A stretch of 32,481 bases of DNA. Source: WJMT01 sp964445575. Its GTDB lineage: Bacteria; Acidobacteriota; Aminicenantia; Aminicenantales; Aminicenantaceae. A program made the translations under genes and the position numbers. The notes below the pieces were generated by a model. It was not told the origin of the DNA and made no database searches. It saw only the letters and a list, made by a program, of their open reading frames with translations. The DNA is taken from the NCBI GenBank assembly GCA_964445575.1, contig CAYULB010000023.1, positions 1 through 32,481 of the forward strand, written 5' to 3'. Below, one piece after another: positions 1 to 7,718 of this stretch (within the stretch, counting starts at the first letter, position 1; every line of letters starts with the position of its first letter).

Positions 1-91
1 TGGTAAGTGGTGAATGGTAAGTGGTAAGTTGAATATGAATTTAGGTTTTTTAAATGAAATACAATTCACAATTTACAACTCACAATTTACT
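1..91. repeat. Degenerate heptamer tandem repeats
   Basis: Bases 1-28 read as four 7-mers (TGGTAAG, TGGTGAA, TGGTAAG, TGGTAAG). Bases 64-91 read as four more (ATTCACA, ATTTACA, ACTCACA, ATTTACT). The second block resembles a degenerate reverse complement of the first. No convincing gene covers this stretch: the frame open from 14 to 205 has no recognisable protein similarity and runs straight through the repeats. It is most likely intergenic low-complexity DNA. Confidence 0.6.
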
Positions 92-188
92 GCTTTTGTT
101 GGACCGGCAGGAGTTGCGCAGGCGCTGAGAAAAATGAAGAAGAATGGCGTTAAAAATCTGAAGGGAGCCCAAGCCATATGTGAATTTC

Positions 189-334
189 AGATCGGCTTGC
201 CTTAATGGTAAAAAAATGGCGATTAAAATTAAAATCATGATAAGAAAAATGTTCAAGACATTGTTCTTGAAAAAATCTTGCATATCGCTGAAAATGAATT
301 AATAATGAAAACATCGCCATTTTTTTATGAATAG
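189..334 (+). pseudogene. Frameshifted left-edge copy of dispersed repeat/ORF
   Basis: This 146-base stretch matches the reverse complement of 32322-32468 with about 14 mismatches and one 1-base gap (near 231), roughly 90% identity. In the right-edge copy the sequence is one open frame. Here the missing base breaks that frame: the first part reads RSACLNGKKMAIKI, and the frame that restores the common C-terminus (NVQDIVLEK...IAEN...MKTSPFFYE, stop at 332-334) lies in a different phase. 24 of the last 28 residues agree between copies and both end at the same TAG. Upstream of 189 the similarity stops, so this copy looks 5'-truncated. I do not recognise the protein family. It could be a decayed duplicate gene end or part of a mobile or dispersed element. 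Confidence 0.65.
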
Positions 335-361
335 TTCAGAATAAATAATACTGGCTGTAAA

Positions 362-1513
362 ATGATTTATCTTGACAATAATGCGACCACAAAGATTGAT
401 CCACAGGTCTGTAAAAAAATGTCTTCTTTTCTGGAGCATGGGTTTGGGAATCCTTCTTCTCTTTATCCCCTCGGAAGAGAAGCCAAAGAATCATTAAATG
501 AAGCCCGTGAGAACATAGCAAAGGCATTGGGAGCTGACCGGAGTGAAATCATTTTTACTGGTTCTGGAACAGAATCGGATAACTTTGCTATTAAAGGAAT
601 CACGGAGGCAAATCCTGAAAAGGATGAATTTATCACTTCTTCGGTTGAACACCCTGCAGTGATAGAAACTGCCAATTATCTGAAGAATTTAGGAAAAAAG
701 GTTACTTTTGTCCCTGTTGATAAAACCGGCCGGGTTGACTTAGAATTCCTAGAAAAAAAGGTCACTTCAAAGACTGCACTCGTGTCTATCATGCATGCAA
801 ACAATGAAATTGGGACTCTGCAGCCGATAGAAGATATTGTTCGGATAGCTAAAAACAAAAATGTTTTGGTGCACTCCGACGCGGTCCAGACTTTTGGAAA
901 AATAAAGTTTGATGTTCAGCGACTCGGAGTTGATTTGTTATCCATATCAGGCCATAAAATATACGGTCCTAAGGGAGTCGGAGCTTTATTTGTAAAAAAA
1001 GGAACTCGGCTGAATCCTTTTATTCACGGAGGTCATCAAGAGGGAAAAATGAGAGCTGGGACTGAAAACACAGCTGGAATAGTCGGATTCGGAGAAGCAG
1101 CTAAAATTGCCAGAGAACAGTTGAAAAAAGATAAAAAGAGATTGGATAAGCTTGCTGATACGCTCAAAAAAGGAATTGAATCACGTATTCCTGATATAAA
1201 ATTCAATGGGCCGGAAAAAGAGCGGATAAAGTCAACGTTAAATATTTCCTTTCTCCGACTGGAAGCCGAAGCAGTGCTTTTGGCTCTGGCTACTAAAGGA
1301 ATCTATGTTTCCACAGGTTCAGCATGCAGTGAAGATTCCGATGAAGTTTCTCACGTTTTAACTGCCATAGGATTAACTCCTGAAGAAGCGCGTTCTGCCA
1401 TCCGTTTTTCTATTGGAAGATTTAATACTGAAGAAGACATAAATACTGTGCTGAAAGAACTTCCCGATATTATAGAAAACCTCAGAAAGATATCTTCTGG
1501 TTCTGCTGATTAA
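362..1513 (+). CDS. nifS: Cysteine desulfurase (NifS/IscS family)
   Basis: PLP-dependent class V aminotransferase fold enzyme that removes sulfur from cysteine and passes it as a persulfide to Fe-S cluster or tRNA-thiolation acceptors in the cytosol. At 383 aa it is near the usual size. Visible features are the N-terminal YLDNNATT motif, PLP-stacking His97 (SVEHPAV), Asp173 (HSDAVQ), the Schiff-base lysine Lys199 in SGHKIYGPKG, the RAGTEN motif near 231-236, and the active-site loop STGSACS with catalytic Cys322. The loop sequence fits the NifS/IscS group rather than SufS. No iscU, nifU or tRNA thiouridylase gene is adjacent, so the acceptor is unknown. The start is the first ATG and gives the canonical N-terminus; no SD precedes it. 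Choosing nifS over iscS is a convention here. Confidence 0.93.
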   Translation: MIYLDNNATTKIDPQVCKKMSSFLEHGFGNPSSLYPLGREAKESLNEARENIAKALGADRSEIIFTGSGTESDNFAIKGITEANPEKDEFITSSVEHPAVIETANYLKNLGKKVTFVPVDKTGRVDLEFLEKKVTSKTALVSIMHANNEIGTLQPIEDIVRIAKNKNVLVHSDAVQTFGKIKFDVQRLGVDLLSISGHKIYGPKGVGALFVKKGTRLNPFIHGGHQEGKMRAGTENTAGIVGFGEAAKIAREQLKKDKKRLDKLADTLKKGIESRIPDIKFNGPEKERIKSTLNISFLRLEAEAVLLALATKGIYVSTGSACSEDSDEVSHVLTAIGLTPEEARSAIRFSIGRFNTEEDINTVLKELPDIIENLRKISSGSAD

Positions 1514-1517
1514 ACTT

Positions 1518-2051
1518 TTACTTTGTCTGGCTGAGATATTTTTTTCTTGCTTTGAGCAAAAAAGGATGATAGGTCTGCTTTCTAAAATCCGGATAAGTCC
1601 ACGGGATTGTCTTTACTTCGTCTTTTCTGAACAAAAGTTCTAAATGTCCGTATATTCCCTGCTGCAAGGGAATCCTGTGTGCAAAATCCTTAACTGTGGC
1701 CATTATCAAGGAGGAAGAATTGAGAATGCCCGGGTCTATATTCACCATCCGGTAAAGTCCCTTAAGCTTTTCTTTAATTTTTTTTTCCAAGTGATTAGTA
1801 AGGGTTTTTATTTCGCTCAGTCCCTCTGGATTTACTAATTTCTCAAAACTTATAAACTTTCTTTTTAAGGGGACTTTTCCCATCTGTTTAAAATAATAGT
1901 CTGTTTCATTGAATTCAAAAAGGTCGCTTTCCATATCCACCGGGCCAAACAAATTTTGAAGTTCCTTTTCAGTGAGGGTAAATACTTCAGAATCTGCTGC
2001 TATGATACCGCAAACTAATTTTCTTTTTTTATAGGGTTTTGCTTCAGCCAT
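1518..2051 (-). CDS. DUF4416 family protein
   Basis: The 177-residue product matches the DUF4416 family as I know it: an N-terminal KLVCGIIAAD strand, the LFGPVDMES segment, a FEFNETDYY motif near residues 45-53, a FISFEKLV segment, and a C-terminal IPWTYPDFR motif. Members occur in various anaerobic bacteria and are sometimes labelled GTP-binding, but I see no Walker motif and the function is unknown. The stop lies 4 bases from the stop of the convergent nifS. The gene is divergent from asnS across about 130 bases. On the minus strand a TATAAA box about 41-47 bases upstream of the ATG (near 2099-2104), preceded by a TTGAGT at a short 15-base spacing, is a possible promoter. The ATG gives the family-typical N-terminus; a weak purine-rich stretch stands in for an SD. 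Confidence 0.8.
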   Translation of the reverse strand: MAEAKPYKKRKLVCGIIAADSEVFTLTEKELQNLFGPVDMESDLFEFNETDYYFKQMGKVPLKRKFISFEKLVNPEGLSEIKTLTNHLEKKIKEKLKGLYRMVNIDPGILNSSSLIMATVKDFAHRIPLQQGIYGHLELLFRKDEVKTIPWTYPDFRKQTYHPFLLKARKKYLSQTK

Positions 2052-2126
2052 TTTCTTTTCTTGTATTTTATTCCATTCACAAGAGACATCATTGAAATTT
2101 TATATGAAGAAAAAAAAGAACTCAAA

Positions 2127-2147
2127 TCCATTCCCACAAGGAATGGA
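2127..2147. promoter_or_regulatory. Inverted repeat overlapping asnS -35 box
   Basis: TCCATTCC and GGAATGGA form a perfect 8-base inverted repeat with a 5-base spacer. The right arm overlaps the first four bases of the proposed asnS -35 hexamer (2144-2149). This position would suit a repressor site, or it could be an RNA hairpin in a transcript from the minus strand. No regulator is assigned. Confidence 0.45.
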
Positions 2148-2172
2148 CATTTTAACGTATATCTTTTATAAT
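2144..2172 (+). promoter_or_regulatory. Sigma70-type promoter for asnS
   Basis: TGGACA (2144-2149), a 17-base spacer and TATAAT (2167-2172) match 11 of 12 consensus positions. The expected transcription start is about 2179, only a few bases before the asnS ATG at 2183. There is no room for an SD, so the mRNA should be near-leaderless. Confidence 0.7.
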
Positions 2173-2182
2173 TCTTGCCATT

Positions 2183-3475
2183 ATGAAATGGGTATACATT
2201 GAAGAGCTTCCAAAGTATGAAAACCAGCAGGTAGAGATAAGGGGATGGCTGCACAATAAGCGTTCCAGCGGAAAGATAAGATTTTTAGTGCTAAGAGATG
2301 GCACAGGATATGTTCAGGGGACTCTCTACAGTGAAAACAAAGACCATCCGAATTTCAAAAAATTTGACAAGCTGACACAGGAATCATCTCTTTATATAAG
2401 GGGTCAAGTCAAAAAGGATAAAAGAGCTCCTGGTGGATATGAAATAAATGTCAGCGACATCGAGATCATTCAGATAGCAGAGGAATTCCCTATCACTCCA
2501 AAAAAACACGGAATTTCTTTTCTTATGAAAAACAGACATCTTTGGTTGAGGTCCAAAAAACAGAATGCTATCCTTCAAATAAGAGCTGAGCTGATCAAAG
2601 CCATAAGAGACTTTTTTGATAACAGAGGTTTTCGATTAATGGATACCCCCATACTGACCCCGAGTGCTTGTGAAGGGACCACCACTCTGTTTGAAACCGA
2701 ATATTTTGACCAGAGTGCTTTTCTCAGCCAGAGCGGTCAGCTCTACAACGAAGCTACAGCCGCGGCGTTTGGAAAGGTTTATTGTTTTGGTCCCACTTTC
2801 CGGGCAGAAAAATCTAAAACTCGGAGACATTTGATAGAATTTTGGATGGTTGAACCTGAGATATCTTTTGCAAAACTGGAAGATATTAAAGAATTAAGTG
2901 AAGACCTAGTTCTCTACATTATTGAAAGAGTTTTGGAAAATAAAAAATCCGAGCTTGAAATCTTAGAAAGAGATACCAAACCTCTTGAAGAAGTAAAAAA
3001 ACCATTTCCAAAGCTGACATATGAAGAAATTTTAAAGGAGCTTAAACAGAAAGGAAGGTCCCTTAGCTTTGGAGATGACTTTGGGGCTCCGGAAGAGACT
3101 CTGATATCAAAAATATACAAACAGCCTGTTTGTATCACTCATTTTCCAGCAAAAATCAAAGCATTTTATATGCAGCCGGATGATAAGCGTCCAGACCTAG
3201 TATTGGGTCTGGATGTGCTTGCTTCAGAAGGATACGGAGAAATCATTGGCGGAGGACAAAGGATACATGACCTTAAGCTTCTTAAAGAAAAAATTAAAGA
3301 ACACCATCTTCCAGAAAAAGACTATGAGTGGTATGTTGATTTGAGAAAATATGGATCGGTTCCTCATGCCGGATTTGGATTGGGTATAGAACGTACCTTA
3401 GCGTGGATCTGCAACACCAAACATATTCGAGAAACAATTCCTTTTCCCAGACTCCTCTACCGCATTTATCCATAA
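2183..3475 (+). CDS. asnS: Asparaginyl-tRNA synthetase
   Basis: Class II aminoacyl-tRNA synthetase charging tRNA-Asn with asparagine. The 430 residues hold an N-terminal OB-fold anticodon-binding domain (about 1-105, with VEIRGWLHNKR) and the class II catalytic core. Motif 2 lies at 206-226 with FRAEKS and the AsnRS-type EFWMVEPE, which argues against AspRS. Motif 3 starts at 397 with GFGLGIERTLAW, Arg404 being the ATP-binding arginine. The C-terminus IPFPRLLYRIYP differs from the common bacterial ending and is reminiscent of the compact archaeal-type enzymes; that lineage statement is inference. The strong promoter at 2144-2172 ends 10 bases before the ATG, which supports this start and suggests SD-independent initiation. 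A non-discriminating AspRS is the less likely alternative. Confidence 0.92.
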   Translation: MKWVYIEELPKYENQQVEIRGWLHNKRSSGKIRFLVLRDGTGYVQGTLYSENKDHPNFKKFDKLTQESSLYIRGQVKKDKRAPGGYEINVSDIEIIQIAEEFPITPKKHGISFLMKNRHLWLRSKKQNAILQIRAELIKAIRDFFDNRGFRLMDTPILTPSACEGTTTLFETEYFDQSAFLSQSGQLYNEATAAAFGKVYCFGPTFRAEKSKTRRHLIEFWMVEPEISFAKLEDIKELSEDLVLYIIERVLENKKSELEILERDTKPLEEVKKPFPKLTYEEILKELKQKGRSLSFGDDFGAPEETLISKIYKQPVCITHFPAKIKAFYMQPDDKRPDLVLGLDVLASEGYGEIIGGGQRIHDLKLLKEKIKEHHLPEKDYEWYVDLRKYGSVPHAGFGLGIERTLAWICNTKHIRETIPFPRLLYRIYP

Positions 3476-3526
3476 GAGGAAGTTTCATTTTTAAATGCAA
3501 TTTCTGCACTTTGGATTCGATATATC

Positions 3527-4849
3527 ATGAAAGAAACAGCATTAATAAGTCTTGGTTGTGCTAAAAATCTGGTTGACAGTGAAGTCATGCTGGGCCATCT
3601 TGATAAAGAAGGCTTTAAGATTATCACTGATATTGATAAAGCAGATACAGTCATTATCAACACCTGCGGATTTATAAAAGAAGCTAGAGATGAATCAGAA
3701 TCAGCCATAAAAAAAGCCATCCATGCCAAACACAGGTCCAAAAAAAAGAAAAAGGTCATTGTTGCAGGGTGCTATGTGGAAAGATGTCTGTCCGAGTTGA
3801 AGGAAAAGTTTCCTGAAGTAGACCAATGGACCGGAGTTAAAAATTTCAACCATATTGTTTCCATTATAAAAGGAGTTCCCTTTCCTCAATCAGGAAAGTG
3901 TTTTTTGTATGATCATAATTCTCCCCGGTATCTTTCTACTCCCCCATCCTGGGGCTATGTAAAAATTTCAGAAGGATGTTCTCATAAATGTTCCTTTTGT
4001 GCCATTCCTTTTATCAAAGGGACCTATCAGTCTCGTTCTCTTTCATCCATTGTGGAAGAAGCCTCTCTTCTGGCTGAAAAGGGAGTCAGGGAAATAAACA
4101 TAATATCTCAGGATTCAACCTTTTATGGAAAAGACAAGGGCATGAAAGATGGGCTCTCAGTCTTGTTAAAAAAATTGATAAATGTAAAGAAAATAAAATG
4201 GATTCGGGTTTTGTATGCCTATCCTGAAGAAATCACGGATTCTCTGCTTGAAGTATTGAATGAACCCAAAATATGTTCTTATATTGACTGCCCCTTTCAA
4301 CATTCTAACCGCAGAATATTGGACCGAATGAAAAGAAGGATGGATGGTGCGAAAGCTTTGACTTTATTGTCCAAAATGAGAGAAAAAGTTCCTGATATTG
4401 CATTAAGAACCACATTGATAGTCGGTTTTCCTGGTGAAGGAGAAAAACAGTTTGAAGAATTGAAAAATTTTGTCCATGCTGCAAAGTTTGATCATATGGG
4501 CGTTTTCACTTATTCAAGGGAAATAAATACGGAATGCTATAGACTTGGAGACCCTATAAGCCCTGAAACCAAAAGAGACAGACAGAGAGAACTGATAGAG
4601 CTGCAGTCAAGTATCTCAGCTGATAATAACAGGCAGTATTTAGGTCATGTTATGGAGATGGTTGTTGAAGGACGCCTGGAAGAGGATCCCACTCTTTTAG
4701 TAGGGAGAACTCAATATCAGGCTCCTGAAGTAGATGGAATGTTTTATGTAGATACTAAAGAAGACCGAAGAGATTATTCGGGGAAAATCAAGAAAGTTAA
4801 GGTAACAGGGTGTGATAATTACGATTTATACGGAGAATTGACCCAATGA
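3527..4849 (+). CDS. rimO: Ribosomal protein S12 methylthiotransferase RimO
   Basis: Radical-SAM methylthiotransferase that adds a methylthio group to the conserved aspartate of ribosomal protein uS12. At 440 aa it has the family length. The N-terminal UPF0004 domain carries three cluster cysteines: Cys11 (SLGCAKNLVDSE), Cys47 (NTCGFI) and Cys82 (GCYVER). The radical-SAM motif CSHKCSFC holds Cys151, Cys155 and Cys158. A TRAM domain occupies about the last 65 residues (EMVVEGR onward). LGCAKNLVDSE and the FCAIPFIKG segment favour RimO over MiaB. It heads the tightly packed run that continues into pgpA, and its stop overlaps the pgpA start (ATGA). No SD is evident before the ATG. Confidence 0.94.
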   Translation: MKETALISLGCAKNLVDSEVMLGHLDKEGFKIITDIDKADTVIINTCGFIKEARDESESAIKKAIHAKHRSKKKKKVIVAGCYVERCLSELKEKFPEVDQWTGVKNFNHIVSIIKGVPFPQSGKCFLYDHNSPRYLSTPPSWGYVKISEGCSHKCSFCAIPFIKGTYQSRSLSSIVEEASLLAEKGVREINIISQDSTFYGKDKGMKDGLSVLLKKLINVKKIKWIRVLYAYPEEITDSLLEVLNEPKICSYIDCPFQHSNRRILDRMKRRMDGAKALTLLSKMREKVPDIALRTTLIVGFPGEGEKQFEELKNFVHAAKFDHMGVFTYSREINTECYRLGDPISPETKRDRQRELIELQSSISADNNRQYLGHVMEMVVEGRLEEDPTLLVGRTQYQAPEVDGMFYVDTKEDRRDYSGKIKKVKVTGCDNYDLYGELTQ

Positions 4850-5301
4850 AGACATTCTCTAAGGTCATCTCTACCTTTTTTGGTATAGGATATTTTCCTG
4901 TTGCTTCCGGGACACTGGCTAGCCTAATAACAGTCATAATTTATAAATATTGCCTGAGCGGCTGGGCATGGCCGCATCTTTTATTTTTGTTTTTTTTCGG
5001 GTATATTTTAGGCGTGGCAGCTTCATCCAAGTATGTTTCTTTGAAGGCCGTTGATGATGACCCCAGTGAAGTGGTCATAGATGAAGTCATAGGTCAAGCA
5101 GCGGCTCTTTTTATGCTCAAGTCATCCTGGTTTGTTTTTCTTTCAGCGTTTTTTCTTTTTCGCTTTTTTGACATACTAAAACCATTGGGTATAAAAAGGG
5201 CAGAAAAATTTTCTAAAGGCTGGGGAATCATGCTGGATGACATTATGGCTGGTATTTATACCAGTATTCTCATAAATGTGGCTTTGCTTTTAATAAAATG
5301 A
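4846..5301 (+). CDS. pgpA: Phosphatidylglycerophosphatase A
   Basis: Membrane phosphatase that dephosphorylates phosphatidylglycerophosphate to phosphatidylglycerol. The 151 residues carry the PgpA signatures: GIGYFPVASGTLAS near the N-terminus, the acidic VIDEVIGQ motif in the first half, FRFFDILKPLGI, and the C-terminal LDDIMAGIY motif. Three to four hydrophobic segments fit an inner-membrane protein. It overlaps rimO by 4 bases at its start and cinA by 4 bases at its end, indicating translational coupling. Downstream plsY and gpsA act in the same phospholipid pathway, so the cluster covers both early and late steps of phosphatidylglycerol synthesis. Confidence 0.93.
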   Translation: MKTFSKVISTFFGIGYFPVASGTLASLITVIIYKYCLSGWAWPHLLFLFFFGYILGVAASSKYVSLKAVDDDPSEVVIDEVIGQAAALFMLKSSWFVFLSAFFLFRFFDILKPLGIKRAEKFSKGWGIMLDDIMAGIYTSILINVALLLIK

Positions 5302-6563
5302 AAGAAAAAAGCGGTTTGACTATTGAAATCATTGCCGTAGGTTCTGAATTTCTCACTCCTTATTATCAGGATACCAATTCCCTTTATCTGACCTCTCAGT
5401 TGAATGACCTGGGTTTAAAAGTGAGTTACAAATCCATTGTGGGTGATGAATACAACTCTTTACTTTCTTGTTTTAGAAATGCCTTAGACAGATCGGATAT
5501 GATTTTTGTTATCGGAGGATTAGGACCAACCACTGATGATATAACGCGTGAGACCTTTGCCAAAGCCCTGGGAAGAGAGATGGAGTTTAAGAATGAGATA
5601 TTTAAAGATATAAAGAAAAGATTCCAAAAAAGAAAAATAGACATGGCCCCTTCCAATAAAAGGCAGGCTTTTATTATAAAAGGCTCTGAGGTCATTGAGA
5701 ACAAAGCAGGATCCGCACCGGGATTATGGATTGATAATACCAAAAATATTATTGTTTTGCTTCCCGGGCCTCCCGTAGAAATGAAAGCTGTGTTTGAGTC
5801 TCAAGTTTTACCCAGGATAAAAAAATATAAGGCTGGTTTTCGTATTCATAAGACACTAAAAATGACAGGAATCACAGAATCCAGGACAGAATCACTGATT
5901 TCAGATTTATACCCTGATTCCCCTGGAATCAATATGACTCTTCTTGCCTATCCAGGACAAATTGAAATCCACCTATCAAGCCATTCCCCGGTATCCCTTG
6001 AAAAGTCTTCTGAAAAAGTCAATCCGATCCTAGAAAAAATAAAAAAACGTCTGGAAAAATATATTTTTTCCGAAAATGGAGAGGAACTGGAAGAAGTAAT
6101 AGGAAGACTTCTGTCTGAAAACCGAAAAACAGTATCCACGGCAGAATCTTGTACTGGAGGCCTTCTGGGTCATAGAATTACCAATGTACCGGGCAGTTCA
6201 CAATATTATTTGCAGGGAGTTCAAGTGTACTCCAATGAAGCAAAAGTCAAGCTGTTGGGAATCGATAAGGCTGTGATCGAAAAAAAGGGGGCGGTAAGTT
6301 CAGAGGTAGCTAAACGAATGGCTGAAGAAGTGAGAAGGAAATCCAAATCCGACTTTGGATTGGCTATAACAGGAATAGCCGGACCGAGCGGAGGAACAAG
6401 TGACAAACCAGTTGGCCTTGTGTTTACCGCTTTATCCTGGGATAATGGGGTAAAGGTTGAAAAGAATCATTTTTTAGGAAACAGAAGTACCATAAAGTTC
6501 CGTTCCACTCAAAAAGCCATGAATATGCTGAGAAGATATATTCTATTCCAAGAGAAAGATTAA
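5298..6563 (+). CDS. cinA: CinA-like protein with nicotinamide-nucleotide amidase domain
   Basis: Two-domain protein of NAD recycling. Residues 1-170 form the MoCF/CinA domain, seen as ADP-ribose pyrophosphatase in characterised homologues, with GGLGPTTDDITRE at 73-85 and LLPGPPVEM at 154-162. Residues about 265-421 form the PncC domain, which deamidates NMN; AESCTGG at 282-288 includes the nucleophile Ser284, YSNEAK at 311-316 holds the paired lysine, and TGIAGPSGG is the glycine-rich loop. The length of 421 aa is standard. The start codon overlaps the pgpA stop. The pgpA-cinA pairing is common in bacteria, often followed by thpR and recA; here thpR follows but recA does not. Confidence 0.93.
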   Translation: MKEKSGLTIEIIAVGSEFLTPYYQDTNSLYLTSQLNDLGLKVSYKSIVGDEYNSLLSCFRNALDRSDMIFVIGGLGPTTDDITRETFAKALGREMEFKNEIFKDIKKRFQKRKIDMAPSNKRQAFIIKGSEVIENKAGSAPGLWIDNTKNIIVLLPGPPVEMKAVFESQVLPRIKKYKAGFRIHKTLKMTGITESRTESLISDLYPDSPGINMTLLAYPGQIEIHLSSHSPVSLEKSSEKVNPILEKIKKRLEKYIFSENGEELEEVIGRLLSENRKTVSTAESCTGGLLGHRITNVPGSSQYYLQGVQVYSNEAKVKLLGIDKAVIEKKGAVSSEVAKRMAEEVRRKSKSDFGLAITGIAGPSGGTSDKPVGLVFTALSWDNGVKVEKNHFLGNRSTIKFRSTQKAMNMLRRYILFQEKD

Positions 6564-6573
6564 AGGAACCAAG

Positions 6574-7131
6574 ATGAGATCTTTTATTGCCATTGATATC
6601 GACTCAAAGGTGAGGGAAAACCTCAAAGATATGGTCACTCGATTTAAAAAAGTAAGTTCAAAAATTAAATGGGTCAAACCCGAAGCAATGCATCTTACCC
6701 TTAAATTTTTAGGGAACATCAATAAAAAAGAAGCAGACCAAATTAAAGAGATAATGGATAATGTCTCTGCGGGCTACAGCATTTTTCATTTAGAATGTAA
6801 GGGGATAGGAACTTTTCCCCAAAGAAGTCGAAAGCCCAAAATAATCTGGGCTGGAATCAAAGAAAACACATCTCTTAAAGCACTGCAGTCTCATTTAGAA
6901 ACTGAATTAGAAAAAATTGGCTTTTTAAGAGAAAAAAGAAGCTTTCATTCCCATCTAACGCTGGGGAGAGTTAAGAAAAATGCAGAGGTCCAGAGACTTC
7001 TGCCCGAATTGGAAATAAACCAGGATTCAGTCTTTGGTAAAACAAAAGTGGACAGATTGACTTTATTTAAGAGCACATTAACTCCCTCTGGAGCCATTTA
7101 TGATATACTTTATGAGAGTCCATTAAAATGA
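6574..7131 (+). CDS. thpR: RNA 2',3'-cyclic phosphodiesterase (LigT/ThpR)
   Basis: Member of the 2H phosphoesterase superfamily, which hydrolyses 2',3'-cyclic phosphate ends in RNA and was historically called 2'-5' RNA ligase. Both signature HxTx motifs are present: His40-Leu-Thr42-Leu (MHLTLKFLG) and His127-Leu-Thr129-Leu (SHLTLGR). The N-terminus MRSFIAIDID is typical and 185 aa is the normal size. AAAGGAACC just upstream provides an SD for this ATG. It lies 10 bases after cinA and overlaps plsY by 4 bases. Confidence 0.93.
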   Translation: MRSFIAIDIDSKVRENLKDMVTRFKKVSSKIKWVKPEAMHLTLKFLGNINKKEADQIKEIMDNVSAGYSIFHLECKGIGTFPQRSRKPKIIWAGIKENTSLKALQSHLETELEKIGFLREKRSFHSHLTLGRVKKNAEVQRLLPELEINQDSVFGKTKVDRLTLFKSTLTPSGAIYDILYESPLK

Positions 7132-7718
7132 AAATTTTAATAGCTTTGTTTTCTTATTTGCTGGGTTCTATTCCAAGTGGTTATCTTTTATATCGCAGGA
7201 TTAAAAAACGCGACATTCGTAATTTTGGAAGCCAAAGTATTGGGGCAACCAATCTTTTAAGATTAACAGATAAAAAAACAGCATTTTTGGCTGCGGGATT
7301 GGATGTATTAAAAGGATTCATACCTGTTTTCCTTACCTTAAAATTGTTTGATGATTTATTTTTGTCACTGATGTGCGGCTTTTTAGCTGTTTTTGGCCAC
7401 TGTTTTCCACTGTACATAAAATTTAGAGGGGGCAAGGGGGTTGCTACTACAGTAGGAGTATATTTGGCTCTTTCTTTGCCATCTTTGCTGGGTTTAGCTG
7501 TGGTGTTTGTGTTAACAATTGCCTTTACAAAATATGTGTCTCTGGGCTCTGTTTTGTCTGTCATGACCCTCCCTTTTACACCCCTCATCCTAGGAGGGGA
7601 AAAGGAACTGATCTATTTTGGAGTGGTTCTCTTTTTGCTTATAGCTTTTCAGCATAGAGAAAATATACATCGTTTAATTCAAGGCAAAGAAAGAAAATTA
7701 GGAGAAAAAGAAATATGA
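7128..7718 (+). CDS. plsY: Acyl-phosphate:glycerol-3-phosphate acyltransferase PlsY
   Basis: Integral membrane enzyme that makes lysophosphatidic acid from acyl-phosphate and glycerol-3-phosphate. The conserved motifs are clear: GSIPSGYLLYRR and the following GSQSIGATNLLR loop, LDVLKGFIPV, and FGHCFPLYIKFRGGKGVATT in the middle, with multiple hydrophobic helices. The length of 196 aa is typical. The start overlaps the thpR stop and its own stop overlaps the gpsA start, so the enzyme and the supplier of its substrate glycerol-3-phosphate are translationally coupled. Confidence 0.95.
   Translation: MKILIALFSYLLGSIPSGYLLYRRIKKRDIRNFGSQSIGATNLLRLTDKKTAFLAAGLDVLKGFIPVFLTLKLFDDLFLSLMCGFLAVFGHCFPLYIKFRGGKGVATTVGVYLALSLPSLLGLAVVFVLTIAFTKYVSLGSVLSVMTLPFTPLILGGEKELIYFGVVLFLLIAFQHRENIHRLIQGKERKLGEKEI

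Noticed and set aside
14..205. Open frame of 63 codons on the plus strand at the left edge
   Set aside because: It runs through the heptamer repeats and into the frameshifted repeat copy, has no recognisable similarity and no SD.
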